A stretch of 45,902 nucleotides of DNA, taken from assembly GCA_016873275.1 (NCBI GenBank), contig VGXO01000020.1, forward strand, positions 1 to 45,902, in the 5' to 3' direction. The notes below the pieces were generated by a model. The model was not told the DNA's origin, did not search any database, and saw nothing but the letters and a program-made list of their open reading frames with translations. A program made the translations under genes and the position numbers. Positions 24,878 to 33,394 of this stretch are shown here, in pieces (within the stretch, counting starts at the first letter, position 1; every line of letters starts with the position of its first letter). The stretch is from Phycisphaerae bacterium (GTDB lineage: Bacteria; Planctomycetota; Phycisphaerae; Phycisphaerales; SM1A02).

Positions 24878-24908
24878 GGCGCGGGCGAGCAGACCCAGAG
24901 CCACGACC

Positions 24909-25571
24909 GTGAAGCGCAACGTCACGAGAACCCTCCTCGACCACCTCCGGCATGGCGCCCTCGTCCTGCTCGGATCGGTGGGCTTCACCGCGGCGTTCTT
25001 CCTCGTGCTTCCCCTGATGGAGGCGATCGGTCAGCCGCCCTCGGCGGACCTCGTCGTCCAGTCGATCTCGACCGCCGACGTGCCGCCACCTCCGCCGCCT
25101 CCCGAGGAGGAGAAGCCCGAGGAGGAGCAGGACGAGGAGAAGCCGCCGGAGCTCCAGGAGGACGTGCCGCAGCTCGACCTCTCGCAGCTCGAGGTCGCCC
25201 TGAACCCCGGGGTGGGCGGCGACCTCATGGGCGGCGACTTCGCGGTCTCGCTCAACGTCGCCGCGGCGAGCGGCTCGGACGTCGAGGCGATCTTCTCGCA
25301 GGCCGACCTCGACCAGGCGCCCGTGCCCGTGCACCAGCCCTCGCCCCAGCTCACCGCCGCGATGCGGAAGAAGGCGCCCGGGCGGGTGGTGGTGATCTTC
25401 GAGGTCGACCAGAACGGTCGAGTCCAGAACCCCCGCGTCCGCGAGAGCACCGATGCGCTCTTCGACGGGGCGGTGCTCTCCGCGATCAAGCAGTGGAAGT
25501 TCGAGCCGGGCAAGCGGAACGGCGAGCCGGTCCGCACCCGCATGCTCCAGCCCTTCACGATTCCCCGGTGA
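24909..25571 (+). CDS. tonB: TonB energy transducer
   Basis: 220 residues from GTG 24909. An N-terminal membrane anchor (about 17-37: ALVLLGSVGFTAAFFLVLPL) is followed by a short Pro/Glu-rich stretch (VPPPPPPPEEEKPEEE). The C-terminal TonB domain (about 155-220) has RVVVIFEVDQNGRVQNPRV and SAIKQWKFEPGKRNGEPV. The proline-rich spacer is short compared with E. coli TonB, as in TonB2 proteins, whose reach may be extended by partner proteins such as TtpC. Confidence 0.9.
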   Translation: MKRNVTRTLLDHLRHGALVLLGSVGFTAAFFLVLPLMEAIGQPPSADLVVQSISTADVPPPPPPPEEEKPEEEQDEEKPPELQEDVPQLDLSQLEVALNPGVGGDLMGGDFAVSLNVAAASGSDVEAIFSQADLDQAPVPVHQPSPQLTAAMRKKAPGRVVVIFEVDQNGRVQNPRVRESTDALFDGAVLSAIKQWKFEPGKRNGEPVRTRMLQPFTIPR

Positions 25572-25576
25572 CTCCC

Positions 25577-27013
25577 ATGACCATCGACCCCTCCCTCCGC
25601 TCCTCCGGACTCCTCCTCGCCGCCGCCCTGCTCGCGGCGTCGATGCCCGCCCTCGCCCGCCCGCAGGAGGAGCCGGTCCTCGTGGAGGCGATCCCCACGC
25701 CGGCGCCGGTGCGCCTGCCCGCGGACGCGATCGAGCCGTGGCGCGACGAGGGCTTCCGCACCCGCTTCGCGGAGAGCTACCTCGCGGAGAGCGACGTCGA
25801 GCCGAAGCTCGCCACCAGCGAGGGCAAGCAGATCCAGAAGATCCTCGACCTGATCGGCGAGGAGAAGATCGACGACGCGATCGCGGCGCTCCGCAAGCAG
25901 GTCGCGGACGAGTCCTCGAGCGCGGTCTTCGACTTCACGCTCGGGAACCTCTACTTCCAGGCGGACCAGCTCGACGACGCCCGCGCCGCCCTCGAGGGCG
26001 CCGTCAAGAAGTTCCCGAAGTTCCGCCGCGCCTGGCGCAACCTCGGGCTCATCCACCTCCGGCAGCAGCGGTATCCCGACGCGATCCCGGCGCTCGCCCG
26101 GGTGATCGAGCTCGGCGGAAGCGACTCGGTGACCTACGGGCTCCTCGGCTTCTCCTACGCGAACGTCGCCGACGACCTCGCCGCGGAGAGCTGCTACCGG
26201 ATGGCGATCGTCCTCGATCCCCGGACGCTCGACTGGCGGATGAACCTCGCCCGCAGCCTCTTCAACCAGCAGCGATTCGCGGACGCGGGCGCGATCTGCG
26301 CGAAGCTCATCGCCGACGACCCGACCCGCGGCGAGCTCTGGCTCCTGCAGGCGAACGCCTACCTCGGCCTGGGGCAGCCGCTGAAGGCGGCGGAGAACTA
26401 CGAGCTGGTCGAGCGCCTCGGGCAGGCGACCGCCGACAGCCTGCTCATGCTCGGCGACATCTACGTGAACGCCGGGCTCTTCGACCTTGCGGTCTCCGCG
26501 TACGGTCGGGCGATGGGCCTCGCGCCGCGACCGGCGCCGGACCGGGCGATCCGCGCGGCGAAGGTGCTCGTCGCCCGCGCGGCGTACCCGGAGACGAAGG
26601 CGCTCCTCGACGCGCTCGAGAAGGCGTACGGCACCGACCTTCCGGAGGAGACCCGCAAGGACCTCCTGCGGACCCGTGCCCGCGTGGCGGTCGCGGAGGG
26701 CGCCGGCGACGAGCAGGCGCGGGTGCTCGAGGAGCTGATCTCGATCGATCCGCTCGACGGCGAGGCGCTGATCCTGCTCGGGCAGGAGCGGCGGCGGGCG
26801 GGCGACTTCGAGAAGGCGGAGTTCTACTTCGAGCGGGCGGAGGCGATCGAGAAGTTCGAGGGCGAGGCGAAGCTCCGCCACGGGCAGATGCTGGTCGCGC
26901 TCGGTCGCTATCCGGAGGCGATGCCGATGCTGCGGCGGGCGCTCGAGCTGAAGCCGAGCGAGAACCTCCAGCGCTACGTCGATCAGGTCGAGCGGGTCTC
27001 GAAGGGGCGGTGA
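25577..27013 (+). CDS. Exported TPR-repeat protein closing the TonB operon
   Basis: 478 residues from ATG 25577, five bases after the tonB stop. A signal peptide (SSGLLLAAALLAASMPALA) is followed by about eight TPR-like helical pairs (for example DFTLGNLYFQADQLDDARAA, NLGLIHLRQQRYPDAIPALA, MLVALGRYPEAMPMLRRALE). TPR genes occupy the same place downstream of tonB2 in marine gammaproteobacteria, and a periplasmic scaffolding role is likely. The last 61 bp of the coding sequence recur almost unchanged at 29727-29787, which suggests a rearrangement nearby. Confidence 0.85.
   Translation: MTIDPSLRSSGLLLAAALLAASMPALARPQEEPVLVEAIPTPAPVRLPADAIEPWRDEGFRTRFAESYLAESDVEPKLATSEGKQIQKILDLIGEEKIDDAIAALRKQVADESSSAVFDFTLGNLYFQADQLDDARAALEGAVKKFPKFRRAWRNLGLIHLRQQRYPDAIPALARVIELGGSDSVTYGLLGFSYANVADDLAAESCYRMAIVLDPRTLDWRMNLARSLFNQQRFADAGAICAKLIADDPTRGELWLLQANAYLGLGQPLKAAENYELVERLGQATADSLLMLGDIYVNAGLFDLAVSAYGRAMGLAPRPAPDRAIRAAKVLVARAAYPETKALLDALEKAYGTDLPEETRKDLLRTRARVAVAEGAGDEQARVLEELISIDPLDGEALILLGQERRRAGDFEKAEFYFERAEAIEKFEGEAKLRHGQMLVALGRYPEAMPMLRRALELKPSENLQRYVDQVERVSKGR
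26941..27001 (+). repeat. Left copy of a 61-bp direct repeat (3' end of the TPR gene)
   Basis: Encodes LELKPSENLQRYVDQVERVS at the end of the TPR protein. The same 61 bases, with a single A-to-G difference (Asn to Asp), recur at 29727-29787. The two copies bracket the block that holds the truncated symporter gene and phoD. Confidence 0.9.
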
Positions 27014-27242
27014 GCGTCGAGCTCGCGCCGACGCGGTCCCGGCGAGGTCGGATCGGCGGGCGGGAGCCGTCGCGCTCGCCGTCCCCGCGGAAGCCGGTCT
27101 CTTCCCGTCTCGGATGCTCACCGAAACTTATCGAGAGTCGGGAGCCATCCCGACGCGGTTGAGGCAAGATCGTGTCGGGGCAGGGGAGGCGGGGCGACGC
27201 CCGGACGTGACCGTCTCCTCGTTCGCCGTCGCCGGCCGAGGC

Positions 27243-27817
27243 ATGTTGGATGGACTCGTGACCGCACCGACTGACGCCTCGGAAACGATCTCGACGCTCA
27301 CGGGTCCTCCCGCCGCGATGCGGGCGATCGAGGTGGCGCCGGGAAGCGCTCCGCCCCCGGCGGCGCTCCCGCCGGAGCCCCTCGTCAGCCTCGCGGGAGT
27401 GTTCCTCGGCGGTCTTGCGTTCTTCTTCCTCGGCGTGGACGGCATCAAGTCGAACCTGCGGCAGCTCACGAGCCGCCGCTTCCGGGCGATGATGGGACGC
27501 CTCACCTCGAGCGGGGTTCTCGCGGCGTTCTGGGGCACGGTGTTCGGGGCGATCACGCAGAGCGCGACCGCCACCGCCTTCGTCATGGTGGGCATGATCT
27601 CGAGCGGGCTGCTCTCGCTCCGGCGGGCGCTGCTGGTGACCTCGTGGGCCAACCTCGGCACGGTGCTCCTCGTCTTCGTCGCCGCGGTCGACCTCCGGGC
27701 GGCGATCCTCTACCTGATCGGGGTGTGCGGGCTCCTGATCGCCTTCGACGCCGCCAAGCGGGCGCAGCTCTCGGCGCGGGTGCTCCTCAGCGTCGGGATC
27801 CTGCTGCTCGGGCCGCC
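27243..27817 (+). pseudogene. Truncated Na/phosphate symporter (Na_Pi_cotrans), first repeat only
   Basis: The reading frame (possible starts ATG 27114, GTG 27207 or ATG 27243) encodes the first half of a sodium/phosphate cotransporter. Membrane helices include PLVSLAGVFLGGLAFFFLG and LLVTSWANLGTVLLVFVAA, with a QSATAT signature close to the family's QSSSAT and the usual GLLSLRRAL loop. After VGILLLG (about 27812) family-like sequence stops at once and the ATG of phoD follows six bases later. The frame stays open to 28034 but reads serine- and arginine-rich nonsense antiphase to phoD. Family members have two such repeats and often a PhoU domain, so more than half of the protein is missing and transport activity is unlikely. 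Confidence 0.75.
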
Positions 27818-29662
27818 ATGTACGACCGAGTCCTCCTCGTCGCCTCCTCGCTCCTCTTCGCCTCCGCGGCGACCGCCCAGTCCGAGGCGCTGCCGCGACT
27901 CGCGACCGGGGACGTCATCGATGGTCGCGCGGCGATCCTCGTCCGTCCCGCGGGCGGGCTGGGACCGTTGGTGGTCCGCCTCGCTCGGGACGCCGCCTTC
28001 GGCGACCTCGTCGGGACGTGGGAGCTGTTCGTGACCGACTCCAACCTTCCCGGGAAGGTGCTCGTCGAGGACCTCGAGCCCGGTCTTCGCTACCACGTCC
28101 GCGTCGAGGATCCCTGGGCGAGCGTGAGCCGCGACGCCACCTTCGTCGCCGGCGGGACTTCGCTCGGGAAGGCCGTCGCCGATCCCGGGGCGCGCTTCGG
28201 CGTCACCGGCGACTGGCGCGGCGACGTCGGGATCTACAACGCGATCCTCAACGCCGACGAGCGCGGGCTCGACTTCTTCGTCAAGCTCGGCGACACCGTC
28301 TACGCCGACGTGCCGAGTCCGGCGGTGCCGCAGCCGCAGGCGGAGACGCTGGACCAGTTCCGCGCGAAGCACGTCGAGAACTACCGCCCCAGTCACGGCA
28401 TCGATCCATGGGGAGACCTCACCACCTCCATGCCGACCTTCTCGATGATCGACGACCACGAGGTCACCAACGACTTCGATGGCGGCGCGATCCTGCCCGG
28501 TGGCGGTTGGTACAACCAAGGCAGCCTCTTCCTGAACGGGCTGCAGGCGTTCGTCGAGCACAACCCCATGTTCCCGCGGACCTATCCGGCGGTCGGCGAT
28601 CCCCGCGTCGATGGTCGTCCGATGCTCTATCGCTCGTTCCAGTGGGGCGAGCACGCCGCGGTCTTCATGATCGACGCGCGGTCCTTCCGCGACGCGAGCC
28701 TGCCGCCGGTGACGAATCCCTTCGATCCGGCGCAGGTCATCGCCTTCCTGCAGGCGAGCTTCAACCCGGCGCGGACGATGCTCGGATTGCCGCAGCTCGC
28801 GATGCTGCTCGAGGACCTGCGGCGCGCCGAGGAGGCGGGCGTGACGTGGAAGTTCGTGATGACCTCGATGCCGATGCAGAACTTCGGACCGCTCGCAGGC
28901 GAGGATCGCTGGGAGGGCTATGCGGCGGAGCGGGCGTTCCTGCTCGGGCAGATCGTGGCGCTCGGGCTCAACAACGTCGTGTTCGTCACCGCGGACTTCC
29001 ACGGCACGATCGTGAACGACCTCACCGTCCCGAATCCCTCGAATCCGCAGCAGCAGCTCTTCACGGGGATGTTCGAGATCATCACCGGCTCGGTCGCGTA
29101 CGCGGCGCCCGCGGGTCCCACCTTCGCCCAGCTCGGCGTCCAGACCGGCGCGATCACGCCCGCGCAGTTCGCCTTCTACCAGTCGCTTCCGAACGCGGGC
29201 AAGGACCTGTTCATCCAGCAGGTGCTCGATACGGTGATCTCCGGCTACGGCTACTCGCCGACGGGCATCCAGGATCCCTCGATCCAGAGCCAGCTCCTCG
29301 TGGGCGGTCCCTGCGCCCTGCATCACTACGGCTGGACCGAGTTCGACGTCGACGCGGCGAGCAAGCTACTCCGCATCACCACCTTCGGCGTGGACTGGTA
29401 CACGCCGGAGGAGGCGCAGGCGGACCCGCAGGCGATCATCGCCCGCCCGATCACGGTCAGGCAGCAGCTCGTCGTCGCTCCGTCGGGCGGCGGATGCCTC
29501 GGCGACCTGAACGACGACGGGACGGTGAACGGGGCGGACCTCTCGGCGGTCGTGGCGTCGTGGGGACCCTGCGCGTCGCCCTGTCCGGCGGACCTCGACG
29601 GCAACGGCGTCGTGGACGGCGTGGACCTCACCACCGTGCTGTCGAGCTGGGGGGACTGCTGA
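27818..29662 (+). CDS. phoD: PhoD-like secreted alkaline phosphatase/phosphodiesterase with dockerin-like tail
   Basis: 614 residues. The start ATG 27818 is followed by a good signal peptide (YDRVLLVASSLLFASAATAQ). An N-terminal fibronectin-like domain (about 30-110) precedes the calcineurin-like PhoD metallophosphoesterase domain. Its metal-binding signatures are GDWRGD, LGDTVYAD (Asp159), DDHE (212-215) and ADFH (from Asp393). The C-terminus (about 562-614) carries two dockerin-like loops (GDLNDDGTVNGADLS, ADLDGNGVVDGVDLT). It would release phosphate from organic phosphomono- or diesters outside the cytoplasm, fitting a phosphate-acquisition role with the adjacent TonB system. The start codon is only six bases beyond the point where the upstream symporter is cut off. 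Confidence 0.9.
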   Translation: MYDRVLLVASSLLFASAATAQSEALPRLATGDVIDGRAAILVRPAGGLGPLVVRLARDAAFGDLVGTWELFVTDSNLPGKVLVEDLEPGLRYHVRVEDPWASVSRDATFVAGGTSLGKAVADPGARFGVTGDWRGDVGIYNAILNADERGLDFFVKLGDTVYADVPSPAVPQPQAETLDQFRAKHVENYRPSHGIDPWGDLTTSMPTFSMIDDHEVTNDFDGGAILPGGGWYNQGSLFLNGLQAFVEHNPMFPRTYPAVGDPRVDGRPMLYRSFQWGEHAAVFMIDARSFRDASLPPVTNPFDPAQVIAFLQASFNPARTMLGLPQLAMLLEDLRRAEEAGVTWKFVMTSMPMQNFGPLAGEDRWEGYAAERAFLLGQIVALGLNNVVFVTADFHGTIVNDLTVPNPSNPQQQLFTGMFEIITGSVAYAAPAGPTFAQLGVQTGAITPAQFAFYQSLPNAGKDLFIQQVLDTVISGYGYSPTGIQDPSIQSQLLVGGPCALHHYGWTEFDVDAASKLLRITTFGVDWYTPEEAQADPQAIIARPITVRQQLVVAPSGGGCLGDLNDDGTVNGADLSAVVASWGPCASPCPADLDGNGVVDGVDLTTVLSSWGDC

Positions 29663-30158
29663 GGATCGACCGAGGCGAAGCGAGTCGCCGCCGACGTCCG
29701 AGCGCTCCGCCGACGCGCCGGCTTCTGCTCGAGCTGAAGCCGAGCGAGGACCTCCAGCGCTACGTCGATCAGGTCGAGCGGGTCTCGGCAAGCACGGCGG
29801 CGGCGAGCGGGAGTCTCGGGGCGATCGGGTGAAGCGTCATGTGCGACCCTCGGAGGTGGATGAAGGAGGACGAATCGTCGATCCTCGTCGAGAGGGGACT
29901 CGACCGTGAAGAGACCAATCACCCCAAGTTGATCGCCGGCGCACGAGGTGCCGAGAGGGTCCGATCGAGCGTCGCCCGCGTCGTGCGCGCGATCACCGAC
30001 CTTCCCTTCCTGATGGGTCCCGATCGCGCGAAGCCCCCGCACGATCGATGACCGTCACGATCGATGTTCGCCCGGCGTCCTCGCCCGAGACGCGGTCGCC
30101 GCCGCGTGGACGAAGTCCCGCGCCTCGCCTGCCTCAAGACGGCTCGGATCCCGCGTGG
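29663..30158. other. Intergenic stretch with a remnant of the TPR gene
   Basis: About 496 bp between phoD and the convergent SbtA-like gene. The only recognisable content is the 61-bp TPR-gene remnant (29727-29787). A 70-codon frame at 29839-30051 has no family resemblance and is not annotated. No terminator hairpin with a T-tract was seen. Confidence 0.5.
29727..29787 (+). repeat. Right copy of the 61-bp direct repeat (orphan TPR-gene 3' fragment)
   Basis: Encodes LELKPSEDLQRYVDQVERVS out of context, with no TPR gene before it. It differs from 26941-27001 by one base. It is either the scar of a duplication or excision, or the end of a second, lost TPR paralogue. Confidence 0.9.
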
Positions 30159-31133
30159 CTACCCGCCCCAGAGGAGACGCGCCGCGGACAAGTAGAGAGG
30201 AATGCCCACGACCACGTTGAAGGGGAACGTGACCGCCAGGGCGAGCCCGATGTAGACCGAAGGATCCGCCCGCGGGATCGCGATCCGCGCCGCGGCGGGC
30301 ACCGCGATGTAGCTCGCGCTCGCGGCGAGCACCGCGAGCAGCACCGCGTCCCCGAGGTCGAGTCCCGCCGCGCGGGCGAGCCCGAGCGCGATGCCGCCGA
30401 GGATCGGCGGGGCGATCAGGCCGAAGCCGACGAGGAACCAGCCGCGGGAGAGGAAGCTCCGAAGCCGCCGCGCCGCCAGCAGCCCGAGGTCGAGGAGGAA
30501 GAAGACGAGGACCCCGTTGAAGAGGTCCTTGCAGAGCGGCTTGAACGCCTCGAAGCCGCGCTCGCGGGTGACGAGCCCGATCACGAGGCTCCCGAGCAGG
30601 AGGAGCACGGGACCGTTCAGGAACGCCTCGTGGAGCAGGGTGCCCCAGCCGCGGCGTCCCGATCGGGATCCTTCCGCGGTGGGCGCGTCGGCATCGCGCT
30701 CCGCGCGGCGGAGGAGGATCACGCTGATCACGATGGCGGGCGACTCCATGAGCGCCATGACCGCGACCATGTGCCCGCCGTAGGGCACGCCCTGCTCGTC
30801 GAGCACGCTCGAGGCGGTCATGAAGGTGACCGCGCTCACCGAGCCGAACGCCGCCGCGGTCGCCGCCGCGTCGTGGATGCCGAGCCGATGACGCGTCGCC
30901 GCGAAGACGACCAGCGGCGTCGCCGCCGCCAGCGCGATCCCGATCGCGATCGCGAGGACCGCCTCCTGATCGAGACCGCTCTGGGCGATCTTCACCCCGC
31001 CGGTGAAGCCGATCGCCCAGAGCAGGTAGAGCGACATCAGCTTCGTGACCGCCTTGGGCACGCGGAGCCCCGAGCGGACGAGCGCCGCCACCATGCCGAG
31101 GACGAAGAAGAGGACGGGCGGGCTGATCGACAT
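30159..31133 (-). CDS. sbtA: SbtA-type sodium-dependent bicarbonate transporter (DUF897)
   Basis: 324 residues, with about ten hydrophobic segments in two inverted halves. Family features include the opening SPPVLFFVLGMVAALVRSGL with KAVTKLMSLYLLWAIGFTGG, and then AAAFGSVSAVTFMTA. The second half has LFNGVLVFFLLDLGLLAARR and ASASYIAVPAAARIAIP. SbtA brings bicarbonate into cyanobacteria, and homologues are widespread in heterotrophs. No sbtB-like PII gene is adjacent. The bicarbonate could feed carbamoyl phosphate synthetase, encoded nearby, but this link is inference. Confidence 0.85.
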   Translation of the reverse strand: MSISPPVLFFVLGMVAALVRSGLRVPKAVTKLMSLYLLWAIGFTGGVKIAQSGLDQEAVLAIAIGIALAAATPLVVFAATRHRLGIHDAAATAAAFGSVSAVTFMTASSVLDEQGVPYGGHMVAVMALMESPAIVISVILLRRAERDADAPTAEGSRSGRRGWGTLLHEAFLNGPVLLLLGSLVIGLVTRERGFEAFKPLCKDLFNGVLVFFLLDLGLLAARRLRSFLSRGWFLVGFGLIAPPILGGIALGLARAAGLDLGDAVLLAVLAASASYIAVPAAARIAIPRADPSVYIGLALAVTFPFNVVVGIPLYLSAARLLWGG

Positions 31134-31382
31134 GGGGCGAGGCGGGGAGGCGGGCGCGGTCCTGCGACCGGCGACCGGGACGTCGCCCGACGGAACGGGG
31201 CGGGACGGTAGCGGCAGCGGGGTCGATCCGCCAGCGGGCGGACGGCCGGTGCCTGCCGGCAGGTCAGGGTCGCCTCCCGTGGCGGGGTCGGGAGATCCGA
31301 GGGAACCGCCGGGCGCGGGAGTCTCCGCGGGGCGATGACCGCCGCGGGAGCATTCGGTGATCGTCCCGGACGCTCGTCCCCG
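31134..31382. other. Spacer between the SbtA-like and carbamoyltransferase genes
   Basis: About 250 bp between two minus-strand genes. It should contain the promoter of the SbtA-like gene. The only structure noted is the short palindrome CCTGCCGGCAGG at about 31252-31263. No confident promoter or terminator. Confidence 0.35.
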
Positions 31383-33158
31383 TCAGGCGACCGCCGCCTC
31401 GAGCCGCGCCTGCTGCTCCGGCTTCACGATCACGTGCTCGCCGAGGACGAGCGCGTCGAGTCCGGTCCGCGTGAAGCACGCGAGCGCCTGCTCCGGCGTG
31501 TCCACGATCGGCTCGTTCTCGTTGAAGCTGGTGTTGAGGACGATCGGGATTCCCGAGAGCCTGCCGAGCGCCTCGATGAGGTCGTGGTAGAGCTCGTTGG
31601 TGGTCCGCTCGATGCTCTGCAGCCGCCCGGTGCCGTCGACGTGGGTCACCGAGGGAAGCTTCTCGCGGAACTCCGGGCGGATCTTCACGACGTGCATCAT
31701 GAAGGGGCTGAAGACGTCCTGCTCGAAGTAGGTGCCGACCGCCTTGCGGATCACCGTCGGGGCGAAGGGGCGGAACATCTCCCGCCGCTTGATCTTCGCG
31801 TTGATGAGGTCCTTCATCTGCGGCTGCGTGGGGTCGGCGAGGATCGACCGGTTGCCGAGCGCACGCGGTCCCCACTCCGAGCGACCCTGGTACCAGCCGA
31901 TCACGAGCCCGTCGCGGAGGAGCCGCGCGGTGACCTGCGGCAGCCGCGACCGCGGGACGTGACGCTGGGGCATCGGGCAGGACTGGGCGACGCGGCGGAC
32001 CTCCTCGGCGGGATGCTCCGGACCCCAGTAGGCGTGGTGCATGTGGAACCGCTCGGTCCCGCCCGCGACGTTGTGCCATGCCCACATCGCGGCGCCGACG
32101 CAGGTGCCGTCGTCGGCGGCCGCCGCCTGCAGGTAGACCTCGCGGAAGGGGGTGTCGCGGAGGAGCCGCGCGTTCGCCACGCCGTTGAGGGCGCAGCCGC
32201 CCGCGTAGGCGACGCGGTGGGTCGGGACGAGCGAGTGGAGGCGCCGCATGCAGTGCATGGCGGCCTCCTCGAAGCGGACCTGGCAGGAGCGGGCGAGGTC
32301 CTTCGCCCGCTGCGTCATCTCGTCGCCGCGCCTGCGGGGCTCGCCGAGGAGCGCGACCGCCGCGTCCGCGTACATGCGGGGCATGCGGATCCGACCGCGC
32401 TCGTCGAGCGAGCCGCTCGTCACGTCCCCGTGCATGCTGAAGCAGCGACCGTCGAGGGAGAACCAGCCGCGCTCGTGGAGCCGCAGCATCTGCCGCATCG
32501 CCGCGGCGTGCTTGTCCTCGCCGTAGGGGGCGAGGCCCATCACCTTGTACTCCTCGCCGAACTCGTCGAAGCCGATGAACTGGCAGACCGCGGTGTAGAA
32601 GAAGCCGAGGCTGTCCGGCAGCACGACGCGATCGAGCACCTCGATGCGGGTGCCCTCGCAGCGGCACGCCATCAGGCTCGCGAAGTCGCCGGAGCCGTCG
32701 TAGGAGAGACCGGCGGTGAGCCCGTCGAAGGGCGAGCAGTAGTAGGAGCTCGCCACGTGGCTCAGGTGGTGCTCGACGGGGACGAGCCGCGCCTTGAGCT
32801 GGTCCGCGCCGATCCCGCACGCCTCCGCGACCTTCGAGAGGACGCCCGCCTCGCCCTTGGAGCGGGCGAGGTAGTGCCGCACGATGCGGCTGCCGCGGCG
32901 CGGGTTGCGGAGCACGTAGCCGAGCTTCGCGAGGCGGTTCGCCTTGGTGTCGCGGGCGTGCGCCACGAGGTCGAGCTCGCTCGCCTTGATCCCGCCGATC
33001 TCGAGCACGCGGCGGACCGCGGCGGCGGGGAAGCGGGGGTCGTGCTTCACGCGGTCGCCGAGGCGCTCCTCCGCGATCGCCGCGACGAGGCGACCATCGA
33101 GGACGAGCGCCGCCGAGGCGTCGGCGTGGTTGAAGTTGATGCCGAGGATGGCGGACAT
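31383..33158 (-). CDS. NodU/CmcH-family carbamoyltransferase
   Basis: 591 residues from ATG 33158. The N-terminal Carbam_trans_N domain opens with ILGINFNHADASAALVLDG and includes HHLSHVASSYYCSPFDG and EEYKVMGLAPYGE. The C-terminal domain has YAGGCALNGVANARLL, GWYQGRSEWGPRALGNRSIL, MFRPFAPTV and VLNTSFNENEPIVDTP. These enzymes move a carbamoyl group from carbamoyl phosphate to a hydroxyl on a sugar, antibiotic or surface glycan. It is transcribed divergently from carAB, which make carbamoyl phosphate, and an FkbM methyltransferase lies beyond, suggesting glycan or natural-product tailoring. The acceptor is unknown. All family motifs are intact. Confidence 0.9.
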   Translation of the reverse strand: MSAILGINFNHADASAALVLDGRLVAAIAEERLGDRVKHDPRFPAAAVRRVLEIGGIKASELDLVAHARDTKANRLAKLGYVLRNPRRGSRIVRHYLARSKGEAGVLSKVAEACGIGADQLKARLVPVEHHLSHVASSYYCSPFDGLTAGLSYDGSGDFASLMACRCEGTRIEVLDRVVLPDSLGFFYTAVCQFIGFDEFGEEYKVMGLAPYGEDKHAAAMRQMLRLHERGWFSLDGRCFSMHGDVTSGSLDERGRIRMPRMYADAAVALLGEPRRRGDEMTQRAKDLARSCQVRFEEAAMHCMRRLHSLVPTHRVAYAGGCALNGVANARLLRDTPFREVYLQAAAADDGTCVGAAMWAWHNVAGGTERFHMHHAYWGPEHPAEEVRRVAQSCPMPQRHVPRSRLPQVTARLLRDGLVIGWYQGRSEWGPRALGNRSILADPTQPQMKDLINAKIKRREMFRPFAPTVIRKAVGTYFEQDVFSPFMMHVVKIRPEFREKLPSVTHVDGTGRLQSIERTTNELYHDLIEALGRLSGIPIVLNTSFNENEPIVDTPEQALACFTRTGLDALVLGEHVIVKPEQQARLEAAVA

Positions 33159-33394
33159 GGCGGGTCGGGAGTGTACGGAGGGAACCGTCGTTCTTCGGCG
33201 TTCTTCACTCGCGCGCCAAGACCACCTGCGAGGACGCGGCGAAGGTCCGGAGGATTCCTCGGCGCAGGGCGGAATCCGGTCCTCCGATTCAACCCACCCC
33301 GTCATCCTGACCGATGACTCCGGGTCGCGTTCCGCTCCCGTGCCGGGCGCCCCCGGAAGTCTCGAGGTCGCCTCGGTCACGGACCCGAACCGCC

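Noticed and set aside
29839-30051. 70-codon frame between phoD and the SbtA-like gene
   Set aside because: No ribosome binding site, no family likeness and unusual composition; treated as non-coding.
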